Assembly (NCBI GenBank): GCA_019009955.1
Contig: CM032232.1
Span: 50,909,501 to 50,973,500, forward strand
Length of the DNA stretch: 64,000 nucleotides
Reading direction: 5' to 3'
Source: Riptortus pedestris
Lineage: Eukaryota > Arthropoda > Insecta > Hemiptera > Alydidae
This document shows, one piece after another, positions 12,437 through 23,954 of this stretch (its first letter is position 1; every line of letters starts with the position of its first letter). Below the pieces are notes generated by a model. The model saw only the letters and a program-made list of their open reading frames with translations, was not told the DNA's origin and searched no databases. The position numbers were made by a program, and so were the translations under genes.

Positions 12437-12486
12437 GAATAGTCAAAATAGGTCCATGACCCCTGTTCAACCTATTTTGACTATTC
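12437..12486. repeat. Perfect 17-bp inverted repeat (hairpin)
   Basis: GAATAGTCAAAATAGGT (12437-12453) is followed after a 16-nt loop by its exact complement at 12470-12486. The stem is perfect and AT-leaning, lacks a T run downstream, and is too short for a typical microRNA precursor. Confidence 0.8.
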
Positions 12487-13175
12487 GTCAACATATAAAA
12501 CCGACGTTTTTCGAGTTACAATACATATTTGTTGTCAATTGTTTCGCTTTTAGCAATATACAATTCTTCCTTCGGCTCATACAAAGGAGTAAAAAAGTTA
12601 CCGCAATAACTTAAAAACTGGAAACTAATAAATACAGGGACTGCTTCTTAACTAGTAAATATTGCTTTCTCATAATACACAAATTGTTATCAAACCTTTT
12701 ATACATTTGATTAATATAATTGAAAAGTACTTCATTATTTAGGGTTTAATTAATAGCGGAAAACTGCTTTTACTGTTGGTAAAATTAGTAGCAAATTTCC
12801 TTGAACCAATTTCCCGTCGAATGCAACCAATTCAGACTAGTAGGCATTTTGGCTCTATTTGATACAATTCGATTCTTAGAAATCTATCTAAGCTAAGAGC
12901 TTCATTGTTGCGAATTGCTGTGGGGGGAGGGGCTTTCAACGCCCCCATAGACCTCGCCGCCCACTAGAGGGCGGCACAACCACCATTCTCAACCAAAGGT
13001 TTACAGATTCCTCATCGGCATAATTCCTTTCATCTTCAAACAATATGCTTACCTATGTAGAACTCTGCAAAGAACAATGGTTCCTTCATCTGGGAACAAT
13101 ATCCTGATTCTCTCTCTGCGTTGGGAGGAGAATCTAAAATAGTAGTATGTTTCCAGACTTCATTTCTAATTTATT
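12487..13175. other. No gene recognised, apart from a CTCF-like site
   Basis: This is AT-rich DNA with a short GC-rich island at about 12920-12985. Confidence 0.45.
12956..12975 (+). promoter_or_regulatory. Candidate CTCF-like site inside a GC hairpin
   Basis: The 12-mer CCACTAGAGGGC at 12961-12972 fits every position of the commonly quoted CTCF core CCASYAGRKGGC. It lies in a 7-bp GC stem, GCCGCCC and GGGCGGC around ACTAGA. CTCF is conserved across bilaterians, but binding here is inference, and a single motif match can be chance. Confidence 0.35.
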
Positions 13176-13257
13176 ATTATTATTATTTATTAACGTCCAC
13201 TTTTTGCAACTTAGGCTAATTGGGACGGGTTATATACAGGTTACCACCCATTTCTAA
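13176..13257 (-). mobile_element. SINE family A, 3'-end fragment
   Basis: It has the (TTA)n tail, then TTATTAACGTCCACTTTTTG and the GGACGGGTTAT block, and stops abruptly after TTACCACCCATTTCTA. The tRNA-related head is absent, so this is a 5'-truncated copy. Confidence 0.7.
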
Positions 13258-15860
13258 TTTAGACATTATGATCCACGATCGTGAATTTTTTTAAAGAAGC
13301 TATAGCTTTTGAATTCTAGATTTTATAAGCATATTTAATGACAACGTCGAGCCTCAAACAACCCAATGTAATTAATTGGCAGCCCAAACGTTCTTTTAAA
13401 TGTATTTCTTCTTGTACCACATCTAGTTGTTCTATTAATTTATTTTGCTTCTATCGCATTTCACAATAGTAGCGATTGAGCGACGTTGAGTTTTGTGGAG
13501 GCATATATGCTACAATAAAACAATAAAATACGCTTCAAAGACTCTTCTTAATGCTTCTTTTACATAAGTCCTAATCCTTGTCTCTGTGTATGTGCCCAGA
13601 GTTCAATTTTATTGTATGTATGATAAGATCTTTTAATAATTGAATTATGCGATCTATGCACTAACTGTTGAAATTCAGACATCGTGTATGGAAAATATAT
13701 AGTCGGCAGTTACAGTGCTGGCAGATGGCAACGATTTGACAGTAAGAAGGAGTCCGTTAGTCCTGAATGGTCAATTCTTAACCCCGTTAAGATTACTTGT
13801 TCTCATCTGGTGTCTTTTGGTTACCACCTAACGACCAAAAGATATTGTCTGTTGTAAAGGGGCAGTGTCAAGAAATTCGGCGGCATCTAGAAATATCATC
13901 CCTCAGGGATCAGTAGTTTAAATTGATATTCCTTAACTTATTTGAACGTGTAAAGCGCAAAATAATGCATTCTTCATATATACGTCTTTGTTTTAAAAAA
14001 CCCTTATGCGTAAGGGGTTCGAGGTGGGAGATGATCAGAATTGCCCCAGTTTTGGGGAGAAAAATATGGCCTCATCAACTCATACAAGTCATATTACGAT
14101 GTATGTACGTAAGCGTATATGACGAAATATTTCTCACATTTTTTATTTGTTGATTTCTATCGATTTTAGTACCCCTCCAACCTAGAAAAAGGAAGCGACC
14201 ATAGACGGCGGTTTGAAAATATGTTGTTGCAGAGCTAAATAATTTGAAATGAGAATTCTTAAAAGAGTGTTGACCTCTTAGAACGAATGTCCTTGAATAC
14301 AGTACACCGTAATATTCAGACTATCTTCAAGTTACAAGAGGACAATATCCTCTTACATAAGCTGATTTGCATGGGTGCTATGTGCCCTGCATCAGCCGTC
14401 TCGGTCCATCATCTGAAAACACTGTAATCACGATGGAAAGCCTTCCATGCAATTTGTGGAGAGAATCTCGGGTCTTTGTTACACATTATTTCGAATTAAA
14501 CCTTATATGCGGCGGATCATGCACAATATTTCTTGCTGTTATTAATATCGTCACTGCCTTATCCCACCCCAAAGGATTGCAACACTCCCCCTAATAGATT
14601 CGCAAGATCCCGATAGATCCTGAATCCAATCTGAAAAGAACACAGACGTCAGTAATGAAGACGCATTCACAAAAATCCTCAGTACCTGTTGATTCGTGCG
14701 GCGTTAGAAGGAGGAATCATTTTGAACGCATAAAGGACATCATTGCCAATGATCCTGGGTGTCAAATTTTTCATAAGGGTTTCACAACATTTTTGATCGT
14801 ATAAATAACACGAGAAAAAAAACTGATACACAGAAATTAATTGCTAGAAAGGGATTCAGTCATTGTCAAACATCATATCAAACCTCTAGGTATGCATCAC
14901 TTAAAATACCCCATAATTTCCTCCAAGAAAATTTAGGTGGGTTACCTTAAGAAAGGAAAGGTCCTTTTAAAGAGTAGCTAAAATATTTATCTATTTCACA
15001 AATAAATGTCAAAGGAAGAAATGATTTCATGTCAACCTGAAATTACATCTCAACGATCTACATTAAATGGGAATTCAAACCGAATTTACTAACTTAGAAG
15101 TCGCGTAAGTTGAAAGACTTGAAGGACTTTAGTCAGGAACGTTAGAAAAGAGGAAGTCATTCTAGCTCAACTCTGTAAGCCTTTAAGCCCACGTTGCAAT
15201 GACCAACTCACAATCGAGGATTGAGCATGACAGAGTATTATTATGTCCTAATGCTGGAGCTTTTGTAAACTAAGCAAATTCCCCCGTATTAGAATGTCAC
15301 CCCATGAATAACAGTATGCCAAATCCTATTGCATATTTCATTCTTGGTAACAACCGTAAATAAACCGGATATGAAATTGAAGAAGAGACGTCGTATTTAG
15401 GCGATATGGCATTTGAGAATGGGGGTTTTCTGAAGGCAGAAACGAAATAATACAAATAACTCGGAAAATAAGTATTCTAGTTCAACCAATATTTTTGTAT
15501 AAGCTTTAATGTATATTTATATAACGTTCTTCCGAGTTGGGCTTTATGACAGATATTACAAAATGTATTAAAAAAAAGATAATTAACAGTATAAAAATGT
15601 AGCATGTATTCTAAAGCCAATTGAGCTACAAAGTCAGAAGTCAATTATATTTTATTAATTCATGCAGAGTTGGTTTTTAACCGTTGATGAAGAGGATTGA
15701 TCTGTGTAAAAAGAATGATGATAAATGTAAAAATAACTGTTCATGAAAGAGTGATAAAGTCATCTGATAAACAACGTAATTTAAGTAAGGGCCGCAGGGG
15801 TCTAGGACTTAGAAAGGAAAACACTTTTATTACTCGTTTTTATGGCATGTTTTCCTCAAG

Positions 15861-15863
<3 letters not shown>
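13258..15863. other. No gene recognised
   Basis: Frames at 13923-14153 and 14367-14594 are 75-76 codons with no motif. Around 15395-15480 a run with GGGGGTTTTCTGAAGGCAGA followed by ACAAATAACTCGG resembles the middle of the older Helentron-like subfamily, but the match is too short to call. Confidence 0.4.
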
Positions 15864-15925
<62 letters not shown>

Positions 15926-15940
15926 CTCTCTATCTCTCTG

Positions 15941-15992
<52 letters not shown>

Positions 15993-16042
15993 CACCCTCT
16001 ATTTCTCACTCTCACTCTCTTTCCCCTTCCCTCTCTCTCGAT
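15864..16042. repeat. (CT)n microsatellite, interrupted
   Basis: The tract is nearly pure CT over about 180 bp with a few A, C and G interruptions. It produces long artefactual Ser/Leu and Arg/Glu frames on the two strands. Confidence 0.95.
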
Positions 16043-18700
16043 TTGTAAGACAATGCAGTTTCTACCCTGAAAAAAAGGTATCTCTGGAAATTTTGTTTTC
16101 GACAATGACAGTCGATAATAAAACCATATAAATACGAAAGACCAGAAATAAATCACGGTTTTGATTTCAAATAATATACCGGAGAATATGTTTGAATAAC
16201 CCGAAACATCTTATTGAAAAAAGATATACTGATCTGCAGTGTACAAAAAACAAATCAGACTACATACTAGAATGTGGGGGAGGGACTAGTTAAAAGTTTC
16301 GTTTTAGCACTTCCATTCTAAATATGTTACGTGACACCAACATTTATTTTGTCGCAACACAAAAATGCATAGGAAAAAAGTTGTCATTTTACAGTACCTT
16401 ATACATATAGAATGCATAATAAACGGGATATTTTGTGTTCTGGTTTCGCTACAAATTCCGATCTCGGCGCTCTCTATGGAGCCACTGTCATACTTTACGC
16501 ACCAATAAAGGCACGTACGTGCTCCATTCTATCGAAATGACAAACAACGCTTTCAAAGTGGGTTGTTTGCTCTAACAACAACTGGCCTATGGCTCTGCTT
16601 ACTTTATATATAATAACTTAATTCAATTTCTTAGGACTCTTAGGAGAGAATATATAATTGTTAAACAACTTCAAACTTAAACTTGCATTATAACTCATAT
16701 CAATCTTTAATTTAATTATAAATGGTACTGAGCGACATCACCTAGTTACGGAGCTCTTCAAATAAATTAAAAAAAAAATTAATAATTTTTTATTTCAGAG
16801 AAAAATTATTTCAGTACCTTCCGGCAGGAGCCTCAGCTATAGGGTTATCTATTCTAACGGTTTACCAAATGAGCACAAACAGTGATCTGTATTCAAAGTC
16901 AAATTCTGCGAAATTCGCAACGATGGACAAAATCAGTTAATAAAAATGAAAGTATTAATTATTAGCTGCAAGTAAAAACCAAAGAAATTCGGCAACAAAC
17001 AGCTAGGAATATCTGAGACCCCTACGTTAAGGCGTAAATTGACAATTACTGTCCCACTTTAATCATGGGGGGGGGGTGTCCCGTTAATAGAATTTAGCTT
17101 GAAGAGATTTTATCAGTAGCCGAACCACATTTGGATAATGCAATAGTATTCGACAAGGTACATGTATATAGGTATATGTATGTACCCTGTTTCGACTCCA
17201 GCAGGTGGCAACATTATTCTCTCTCAAATAAAAATTGATTAAATCAATAATTTTTTTTGCAGGTAGAGAAAGAAAGGCCACTCTTCCACAGTAACAATTT
17301 ACTAAAGTGCCAGAGCGCTTTCCATGGCCCGAACGTCCAGGATGTTGACCTGACTGGTCTTAGAACCAGAATACCACCAACTTAAAATACTTAATATTCT
17401 ACAATTGTAACAAAGGCATCACTCTTGGTGTAAGCAAGAACTATAGAGAAGAACTGATTCTTCATATCAATGTTTTAAAGAAGGTGAATCGCCATCCATA
17501 AAGACCCTGAAATTTATAAGGCAATGCGGTTACGGTGCAGTCGGGTTCAACGACCACCCAGTAAGCAGACACGGAGGCCTAATAGCGACGATCAGAGGCG
17601 GTAAAGGAAAGTTATGATAAGGACCTGGAGAGGGCGAGGGAGATGGAGATATTCTCCGACTGTTTTATGGTTATGAGAAGAAAGTGTAGAGTTTTATGGT
17701 GATATTAGGTAAATCTGAGGAGACTCCGCGCCAAGGAGGTCATTGCTTGCAGAGAGGTAGGTTCTCTACCACAGGCTCATCAGCACACCTATTTCCTACT
17801 TCACTACGTCATCGGCCTAAGTCATCTGGAAGAATAGCACCATATTTTTAGCCCCTCCAGGAGTCCCTTATAATTTATTGTTCACTTTAAGTGTGGCATA
17901 CCAAGACTACGCTAAGGCAAAATTATACAGCTCCGGCGTTCATTGCATCATGCAAGTAACACGGATCTTCATTGCATTTTTTCTTATAAAACATTGCACA
18001 CAGAGATTTATTAATAGAATTCATGGAAGACATTAATATACGTTTGATACATCTGAAATTTCGATTACCAGAACAGCGATAATCCCCGTTAAGTTTAAGA
18101 AAGTTCATTGTTAATCGGTGCCAACTCGAAGTTTTGTGCGAAGCCCAGTAGCCAGGATCATAAACTATTATCCACCTAACCGAATTCTATATCATATTGA
18201 AATTTTTAACAGTTTTCCATCTAGGAAGATTGATCTACATACTATCATCACAGGAGATTGGCATTAAAACCACTCTCAAAAGAAACCGTAACAAATGCTT
18301 TTTTTTCCGTCTTTAATACCGGGACGGGAATGGCACAAGATGGGACACTTGACCCTATGACCAAAGCCATATGGCGGACCCTGAAGGACTGCTGTTAACA
18401 GATTTTTATTTTATGAATCGAACCTACAAATAACCCCCCAGAAATAACAAGGAAGGAAATATAATTTTCACCCTAAAATTAAATAGGTAAGACAAACGAG
18501 GACCAGCAATTTTCATCATATAAATATAATTTGGACACACAATTAAACCCCCAGTTATAACACAAAAGGGTCTTCAATTTGTATCCTGGAAATAAATGGA
18601 AAAGAAAAAAATAAACACTAAAATTACACATGATTCTCAAGGCTCTCTTCACAGTCTATTTCAATAAACATTAAAGAACTGTAATAACATAGATAGCGCA
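16043..18700. other. No gene recognised
   Basis: I see AT-rich DNA with a G homopolymer near 17067. The GC-richer patch at about 17530-17770 has no supported coding frame. Confidence 0.45.
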
Positions 18701-18709
18701 CGATCTTAG

Positions 18710-19083
18710 CACGTCCCTTACCTTAATCATGAACGTAATAGAAGATACGTGACAAAAGGGACGAAACAAAGAATGCCTGAAGCAGCCTATAATGATCGTC
18801 AGAAAGATATTTGTGATGCACTCATTGACGAAAGTATGTGACCCACACTGGAATCACATCTCTTCCTGTTGATGCCAATTGGGTGAATTGTGGTTATTAC
18901 GTTGAGCTTTTAGGAGTGTATTCCATTGAAGGCACCGGGAATCGTATGAAAATTATAAGTGCTGCTGGGGAAGAACAAAAAACCGACATGAAATACTTCA
19001 GGAAACTCAAACCGACAACACCCAAGAAGCTCTTGGCTACAGAACCAAAGCAAGAAAATAAAAGTTCTTGTTGCAAGTGTTAA
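18710..19083 (+). pseudogene. Unrecognised coding remnant, apparently frameshifted
   Basis: Two adjoining frames look coding and face the same way. The first is open from 18710 and, from the ATG at 18773, encodes MPEAAYNDRQKDICDALIDE before a TGA at 18839-18841. The second, one frame off and free of stops from about 18829, continues to a TAA at 19081-19083 and contains the segment VNCGYYVELLGVYSIEGTG. Its tail is rich in Lys, Pro and Thr and ends SSCCKC. A single indel near 18835 would join them, so this may be a retropseudogene or decayed gene. Alternatively the second frame alone could be a terminal exon, though no pyrimidine-rich acceptor precedes it. The Cys-rich end recalls prenylated or palmitoylated tails, but I recognise no family and assign no function. 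Confidence 0.4.
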
Positions 19084-19624
19084 GTAACTATGCAGATTTC
19101 CAAATATACTTCTCCAAAAGACATTCTTGCCACAACAAATGTCCAGATATATAACTTCTTAATATGAATATATAGGTTGATTAAAAGTGAGAGGGATCTA
19201 TGTAAGGCTGAAAACTAAATAACACAGTCAACTGCGTTATTAGTAGAAAATAACTTGGCAATGAAGGTCGGACGAGTGGTATTTCTTAATAATATAATGT
19301 GGATATTTTGTATAATGATGAGGATATTTACGGTATTGGATTTTCCCCACTCCACTAAACCCTTATTTCTTGGGATAAGCTCAATTTCGGACATTTAACA
19401 TTTCGCTTAATTGAAAAGTTTAAATTTATTAAGGATCAATTAAAAATAGTAAGTGCGTAATAACTTTATACTAATAAAGAAACGTATTGCCAGTTTTCAC
19501 TGTGTTAAAAGGCATTGCTACGGAAACTTTGAATAAAATCTGTGCTTTCATATAAATAAAAAATACAAACATTTACAAAAAACATATAGTATAAAATAGA
19601 ATAAGTCTACAGCATACTTAAAAA
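19084..19624. other. No gene recognised
   Basis: AT-rich flank of the preceding remnant. No clear poly(A) signal and tail follow its stop codon. Confidence 0.45.
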
Positions 19625-19805
19625 GTCAGTCTCGCTGCGTAAACTAAGCAGATTTCCCAGTAAAGTTATACAATAGAGAAATCTCCATACGAGTGCCGAA
19701 CAGTTACGGAAACAACGGGAACGAATAGAAGCGGCCATAGCCCGTCCGTTACACTTAATAAAAATGTAAATATCTCGGTTTAGCACGGATATGAGAAACA
19801 ATCAG
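19625..19805 (+). mobile_element. Helentron-like family B, 5' fragment
   Basis: It contains GCTGCGTAAACTAAGCAGAT with TTCCC, then TTATACAATAGAGAAAT and a CCGTCCGTTA block in family order. It stops after ATATCTCGGTTTAG. The first bases have lost the CACGCAGGG segment, and the 3' half is missing. Confidence 0.7.
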
Positions 19806-20230
19806 ATATTTAAGAAATATTTTCCATAATATAAAAATAAAGTACAACAAAGGTGTACATGAAGGAATAAATATATTATTCTAATTGCCCCTTAACTATT
19901 AGATCTCTTGCCAATCACCATCGATGTGGGGCACAAACCAAATGAAATAGGAAAACCTAGGAAGCCAGAATACTATCATTATTATTACTTAGGACTCCAT
20001 GTCATGGATCCAAATTACTTTTATTTTCTACCTCTCCTGGTCGTGCAAACACTAAATAGAATATGCACCTAGAGTAGGAACCTAAGCCAGCCTATGCAAA
20101 AATTGAGGCCCTTGTTCTAGTATGATTTAAGATAACTGGACAAGAACAGCTTATCAAGGTTCATTATCTGGGATGAGTGATTCAGATTTGGTGTCAAGGC
20201 GGCAATGATCAGCAAAAATGCGTCATGCTT
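19806..20230. other. No gene recognised
   Basis: I see nothing assignable here before the duplicated retroelement tail. Confidence 0.45.
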
Positions 20231-20583
20231 ATCAGAAACGCTAGTCCCGCCATATTTAAACGCGCCGTCGCAAAACGACCTTTCACAGAAGGAAGCTTTG
20301 ATCATTTCTTAGTCTAAGAAATTCACGATCCTACACTCGATAAGGCAGATGAGTAAACAAAAATTAATCTATTCCCTCAAATGAAGTCGATTAGCAAATC
20401 GTAGTCAGATTTCCATTCTATTTTATATTAACACACAATACTTATTTTGAAATCAATCACATTAATTCACAACCCCTAGGGGAGAAAGTAAACGTAAAAT
20501 TAAAGTCGACAAGCCTTGCGCAAATGCCGACTTCTTTGAACGTTGCATTCACGAACTGTCTGCTATTGTACATATTCATTTCG
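20231..20583 (+). repeat. Duplicated segment, copy 1: decayed retroelement tail
   Basis: This aligns with 25146-25487 at high identity over about 340 bp. The first 80 bp correspond to the end of the reading frame seen in copy 2, encoding IFKRAVAKRPFTEGSFDHFL. A TAA follows FLV, so the frame is broken. The rest is shared untranslated-looking sequence ending near ACATATTCATTT. Two copies about 5 kb apart suggest separate insertions of one dispersed retroelement rather than a local tandem event. Confidence 0.6.
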
Positions 20584-21046
20584 ACATGGTTCTCCAACAA
20601 AGGGCCAAAGAGAAATGTTTATTCACGAGAGTTCGGGTCACAAAAATTTCAATATGCCAAATATTAAGGGTACAAAAGCGGCATTTGCTTTGCAATCAAT
20701 GTTCCTTTAATGGGCCCCAAGTTAACGATAAATTCCTTTATTATTGTTTGAAGTCCGCGATCTGGATAGGATTAGAGCAGATAGTCGGATGGGAGAAGAA
20801 AATATAGCCCAGTGAAGAAGTCTACAAGTGCAATATTTCAACAAAGAGATCTAAAACCAACAATACGCAAATGTGGCCAAAGGTACAAATCTTTATTTCT
20901 GCGTTTAAACAAAGTTAAAAGTCATATTAGTTTTGAATTTGAGTACCACAGACATTAAGTGCTTTGTAATACTGAATTATTGAAAAAGGTCTGAAGAAAG
21001 GAAGAGATTCATTGATTACACTCCCACTATTATTCACACTTTGGGC
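20584..21046. other. No gene recognised
   Basis: The 73-codon frame at 20586-20807 has no recognisable features. Confidence 0.45.
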
Positions 21047-21282
21047 TGTGCTGTTTTATTATTATTATTTATTAACGTCCACTTTTTGCAACTCAGGCTA
21101 ATTGGGACGGGTTATCTACAGGTTACCACCCTATTCTAGCCCAGGGTGGGTCTTAGGATGTTATTTAATAATTTCCTTTGCCCAGGCGAGAATCGAACTC
21201 TCCACTCTAGGTTTACCATGTGAGATTAAGGTCAACGCTTTAACTCGCATGGCTAACCTGAGCCCCAAATGTGCTGTTTTAT
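21047..21282 (-). mobile_element. SINE family A, complete, with 13-bp target-site duplication
   Basis: The element (21060-21269) carries all family landmarks on the minus strand: GGGGCTCAGGTTAGCCATG, the complementary CATGGTAAACCTAGAG arm, CGATTCTCGCCTGGGC around the B box, the CCCACCCTGGGC region and the ACGTTAATAAATAATAATAA tail. TGTGCTGTTTTAT flanks it perfectly at 21047-21059 and 21270-21282. The intact duplication indicates fairly recent retroposition. Confidence 0.88.
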
Positions 21283-22990
21283 GGAAGAAGAATTGATAAC
21301 AGGCTGGCTATAGTTTAAGATGTTCTAAAACATACAACCTACCAGCCCACTGTAAGATTTGATCCGGCCCGCAAGACATTTTGAGAAACCCAATTAAACA
21401 AAAATACTACACTACTTACTCCAAATGAGGAAGATGAGGAGAGATTTGTTCGCTTGGCAGTACTTATTGATGCGAACAGTTCTTTTCAATGATGAAAGTT
21501 AATAAATCAAAACATCGTACATTGCTGACTTACGATTATTTGGATAATTCTTTAAGACCTTTATCAGAGAAATTGATTAGTTTCCCAAATTCTAGCACAA
21601 GTGACTCATTGATTTTGGCGTCGCTATTTAGCTTTCGTTGTTTGTAATAATTCCAATTTTTACGTTTTAATTATAATGTTGTGACTATTTTTTCATTTTA
21701 TTTTGTCATTTTAATAAATTGTATTATACTTACATTGTCGTGTAATTTCATGTCTGGAATCTATTGTTAAAAATTATGAACACTAGTTTAAAATGCACTA
21801 CTTTTAAAAGCGGCCTGCAAACGTTTTTGCACACTAAAGTTTGGCTCACTACATTTCAAAGGTTGCCCATACCTGTTCTAAAACATCTTGTCAGATTTAA
21901 TAAATCTAACTAAAGCTTGGGTTTACAAGGGAAATGGATAGTGCCTGTACGTATACAAATTTGCTATATTTCAATTAAATATATGTGCTGAAATATGGGT
22001 AAACACCGAGGAAATAGGCGGCTTTCTCAACAATTACAAACTCCAATAAATTAGAAGTCCCAATTAATAAAAATATAAATATCAAAAATTAACGAATTAT
22101 AAGGGCAGGAAAGACCAATTTAAAGGGAAAAAGATTGGACATGTTGTGGCCATCATTCATCTGGAGGAATGCTTGTCGTCTTCCATTGTCCCGTTTGAGA
22201 CGCGTTAAACGGGGGATGGCCCAGGGATTTGGCAATTAATTGGAGCTTTGGGTGCCCACGTGTCCGGGCGAGGACATAAAGACTCAGGGGACAATAACCC
22301 TGGGGCAGCCTCCGGCCACAGGGCGTGGAAAGGCAGGGTGGAGAATCGCACAATAGGCCTTTGGAAATATGTCCACAACTTTCCGCCCAAAAGAAATTGT
22401 CAGGGAAAGAGGAGGGAAATACCTCAGTTTTTTTCCCCCTTACATAGTCTCAACTATTATTATGAAGTATTACTCGGGCCACCGACGAGTGGCAGTATCA
22501 TCAAAATAAATAAATATTAATTAAAACAAACATTAAAATTGTCGCGAAAAGGTAAGTTAATGAATTCCTTGCAGGATTTAAGTAAAGTAGTAAAAGTGCT
22601 ACTATTTAGACGCTAAATACTCATGCGTATATACAATAAAAATAGCACCCAAGATAAACGAAATAAAATTCAGTGATTTTACTTTGCCAGAATAAATAAT
22701 ACTATTTGTTAAATTAAAGATGGTGGGTACATGATGTCCAATAAATTTGACAACGCCTTCAAGGCAAAGGCTTAAAAATGGTAGACGGGGATCGAAAAGG
22801 CTTGTCAGAAAGTAAGAACGGCGTTCACTGATAGAATTGACGATAGCAGTAAGTATAATGGCGGAACAAATCCAGTATTCTATTTAATAGATTTGAAACG
22901 GTTAAAAGGTTGAAAGATTGCAATCAACAATAATTATCAGCAGTGGATTAGGTCAGCACAGAATTATAGTATTCTTCTACTTATTTCTAG
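21283..22990. other. No gene recognised; GC-rich patch at 22140-22440
   Basis: Most of the interval is AT-rich. From about 22140 to 22440 the sequence turns GC-rich (GGCAGCCTCCGGCCACAGGG and similar), with frames open on both strands (up to 90 codons on the plus strand at 22248-22520). None has a recognisable domain. It could be an isolated exon, a conserved element or a fragment of another repeat. Confidence 0.4.
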
Positions 22991-23195
22991 TATTATTATT
23001 AATTAACGTCCACTTTTTGGTATTATGGCTGATTGAGGCCGATTATCCAGTGATAACGACTCATTCCTAGCCAAGACGGAATTAAGGGTTTCATTTAATG
23101 AGTTCGTCACTTTCATATTGTCCAGGCGGAATTCGAACTCGCCACTCTAGGCTTACCAAGTAAGATTAATGTCAAAGCTGGGTAGCCTGAGCCCC
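22991..23195 (-). mobile_element. SINE family A, diverged
   Basis: The (TTA)n tail, AACGTCCACTTTTTGG, a GTCCAGGCGGAATTCGAACT B-box region and the GGTAGCCTGAGCCCC end are all present. The 5' stem is partly lost. No clear target-site duplication was found, consistent with age. Confidence 0.75.
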
Positions 23196-23954
23196 AGGGA
23201 AATGTACTTTATAGATTTAATAATTAACAGGATTTAAGAATTCTTGAAAACCATGCTTCATTGTTTTAAAGCTGTATTTAACTGTCGACCAGTTTTACAG
23301 GTATTATGGAAAGCATATTTCATTAGAATTTCAAGCGCTGAAATAAACGTTTTGCCCTGCAGATGCCCAAAAAAATCCATTTGTCCCTGAAATCCAATAG
23401 CCCGAGTCTACATAGCACATGTTGAGCAATTGAGAACAAATGGACCCCCGTAGGTCCAAAAGCCATTCGGACGACAAGGTTTCCTTCAGGCGGAAATACT
23501 CGGACCCTAGAAGGTCCAAACGACCTGGTACTGATGTGTGTGGAGTAAATAGAGCGAGGAGGAGGGAGAGAGAGACCTCGACATTCCCAGCACACGCCAA
23601 CCACTAGCGGGTTTTTTATTTGCTTCCAGATAGCTACTTGACGGCCTTGCAGAGCGGCCATCCTCAAATGGCAACCGCTGATACAATTACAACTGTAACG
23701 TCACAACAACATCTTCACTAGGCCAACTATAGTCGCCATCAGTTAAGTCTTCATTCATTCATCTGAGGATCAATCCCCCCCCCTCATTCATTCATTCACA
23801 TTTTACAGAACAGTAATACATTTCTAACCAAATATTTATTTATTATGTTCATTTGCTTCAACAAGGCTACCATAAAAAAAACAAAAAAAAACAGGAATAT
23901 ATTTCAATTAACTAGATATAACTAGATAGATGCAAATTTTTTGAATCTGGACTA
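23196..23954. other. No gene recognised; GC-richer patch with a 114-codon minus frame
   Basis: The minus-strand frame at 23323-23667 is one of the longest in the window outside simple repeats. Its translation has no recognisable domain, and a second frame overlaps it (23331-23600). A short ATTC-repeat region lies at about 23750-23800. Confidence 0.35.

Noticed and set aside
15697..16156. Reading frames of 144 and 108 codons rich in Ser/Leu and Arg/Glu
   Set aside because: They are translations of the CT microsatellite on both strands.
23323..23667. 114-codon minus-strand frame
   Set aside because: It lies in a GC-richer patch with another overlapping frame, and no domain or splice context is visible.
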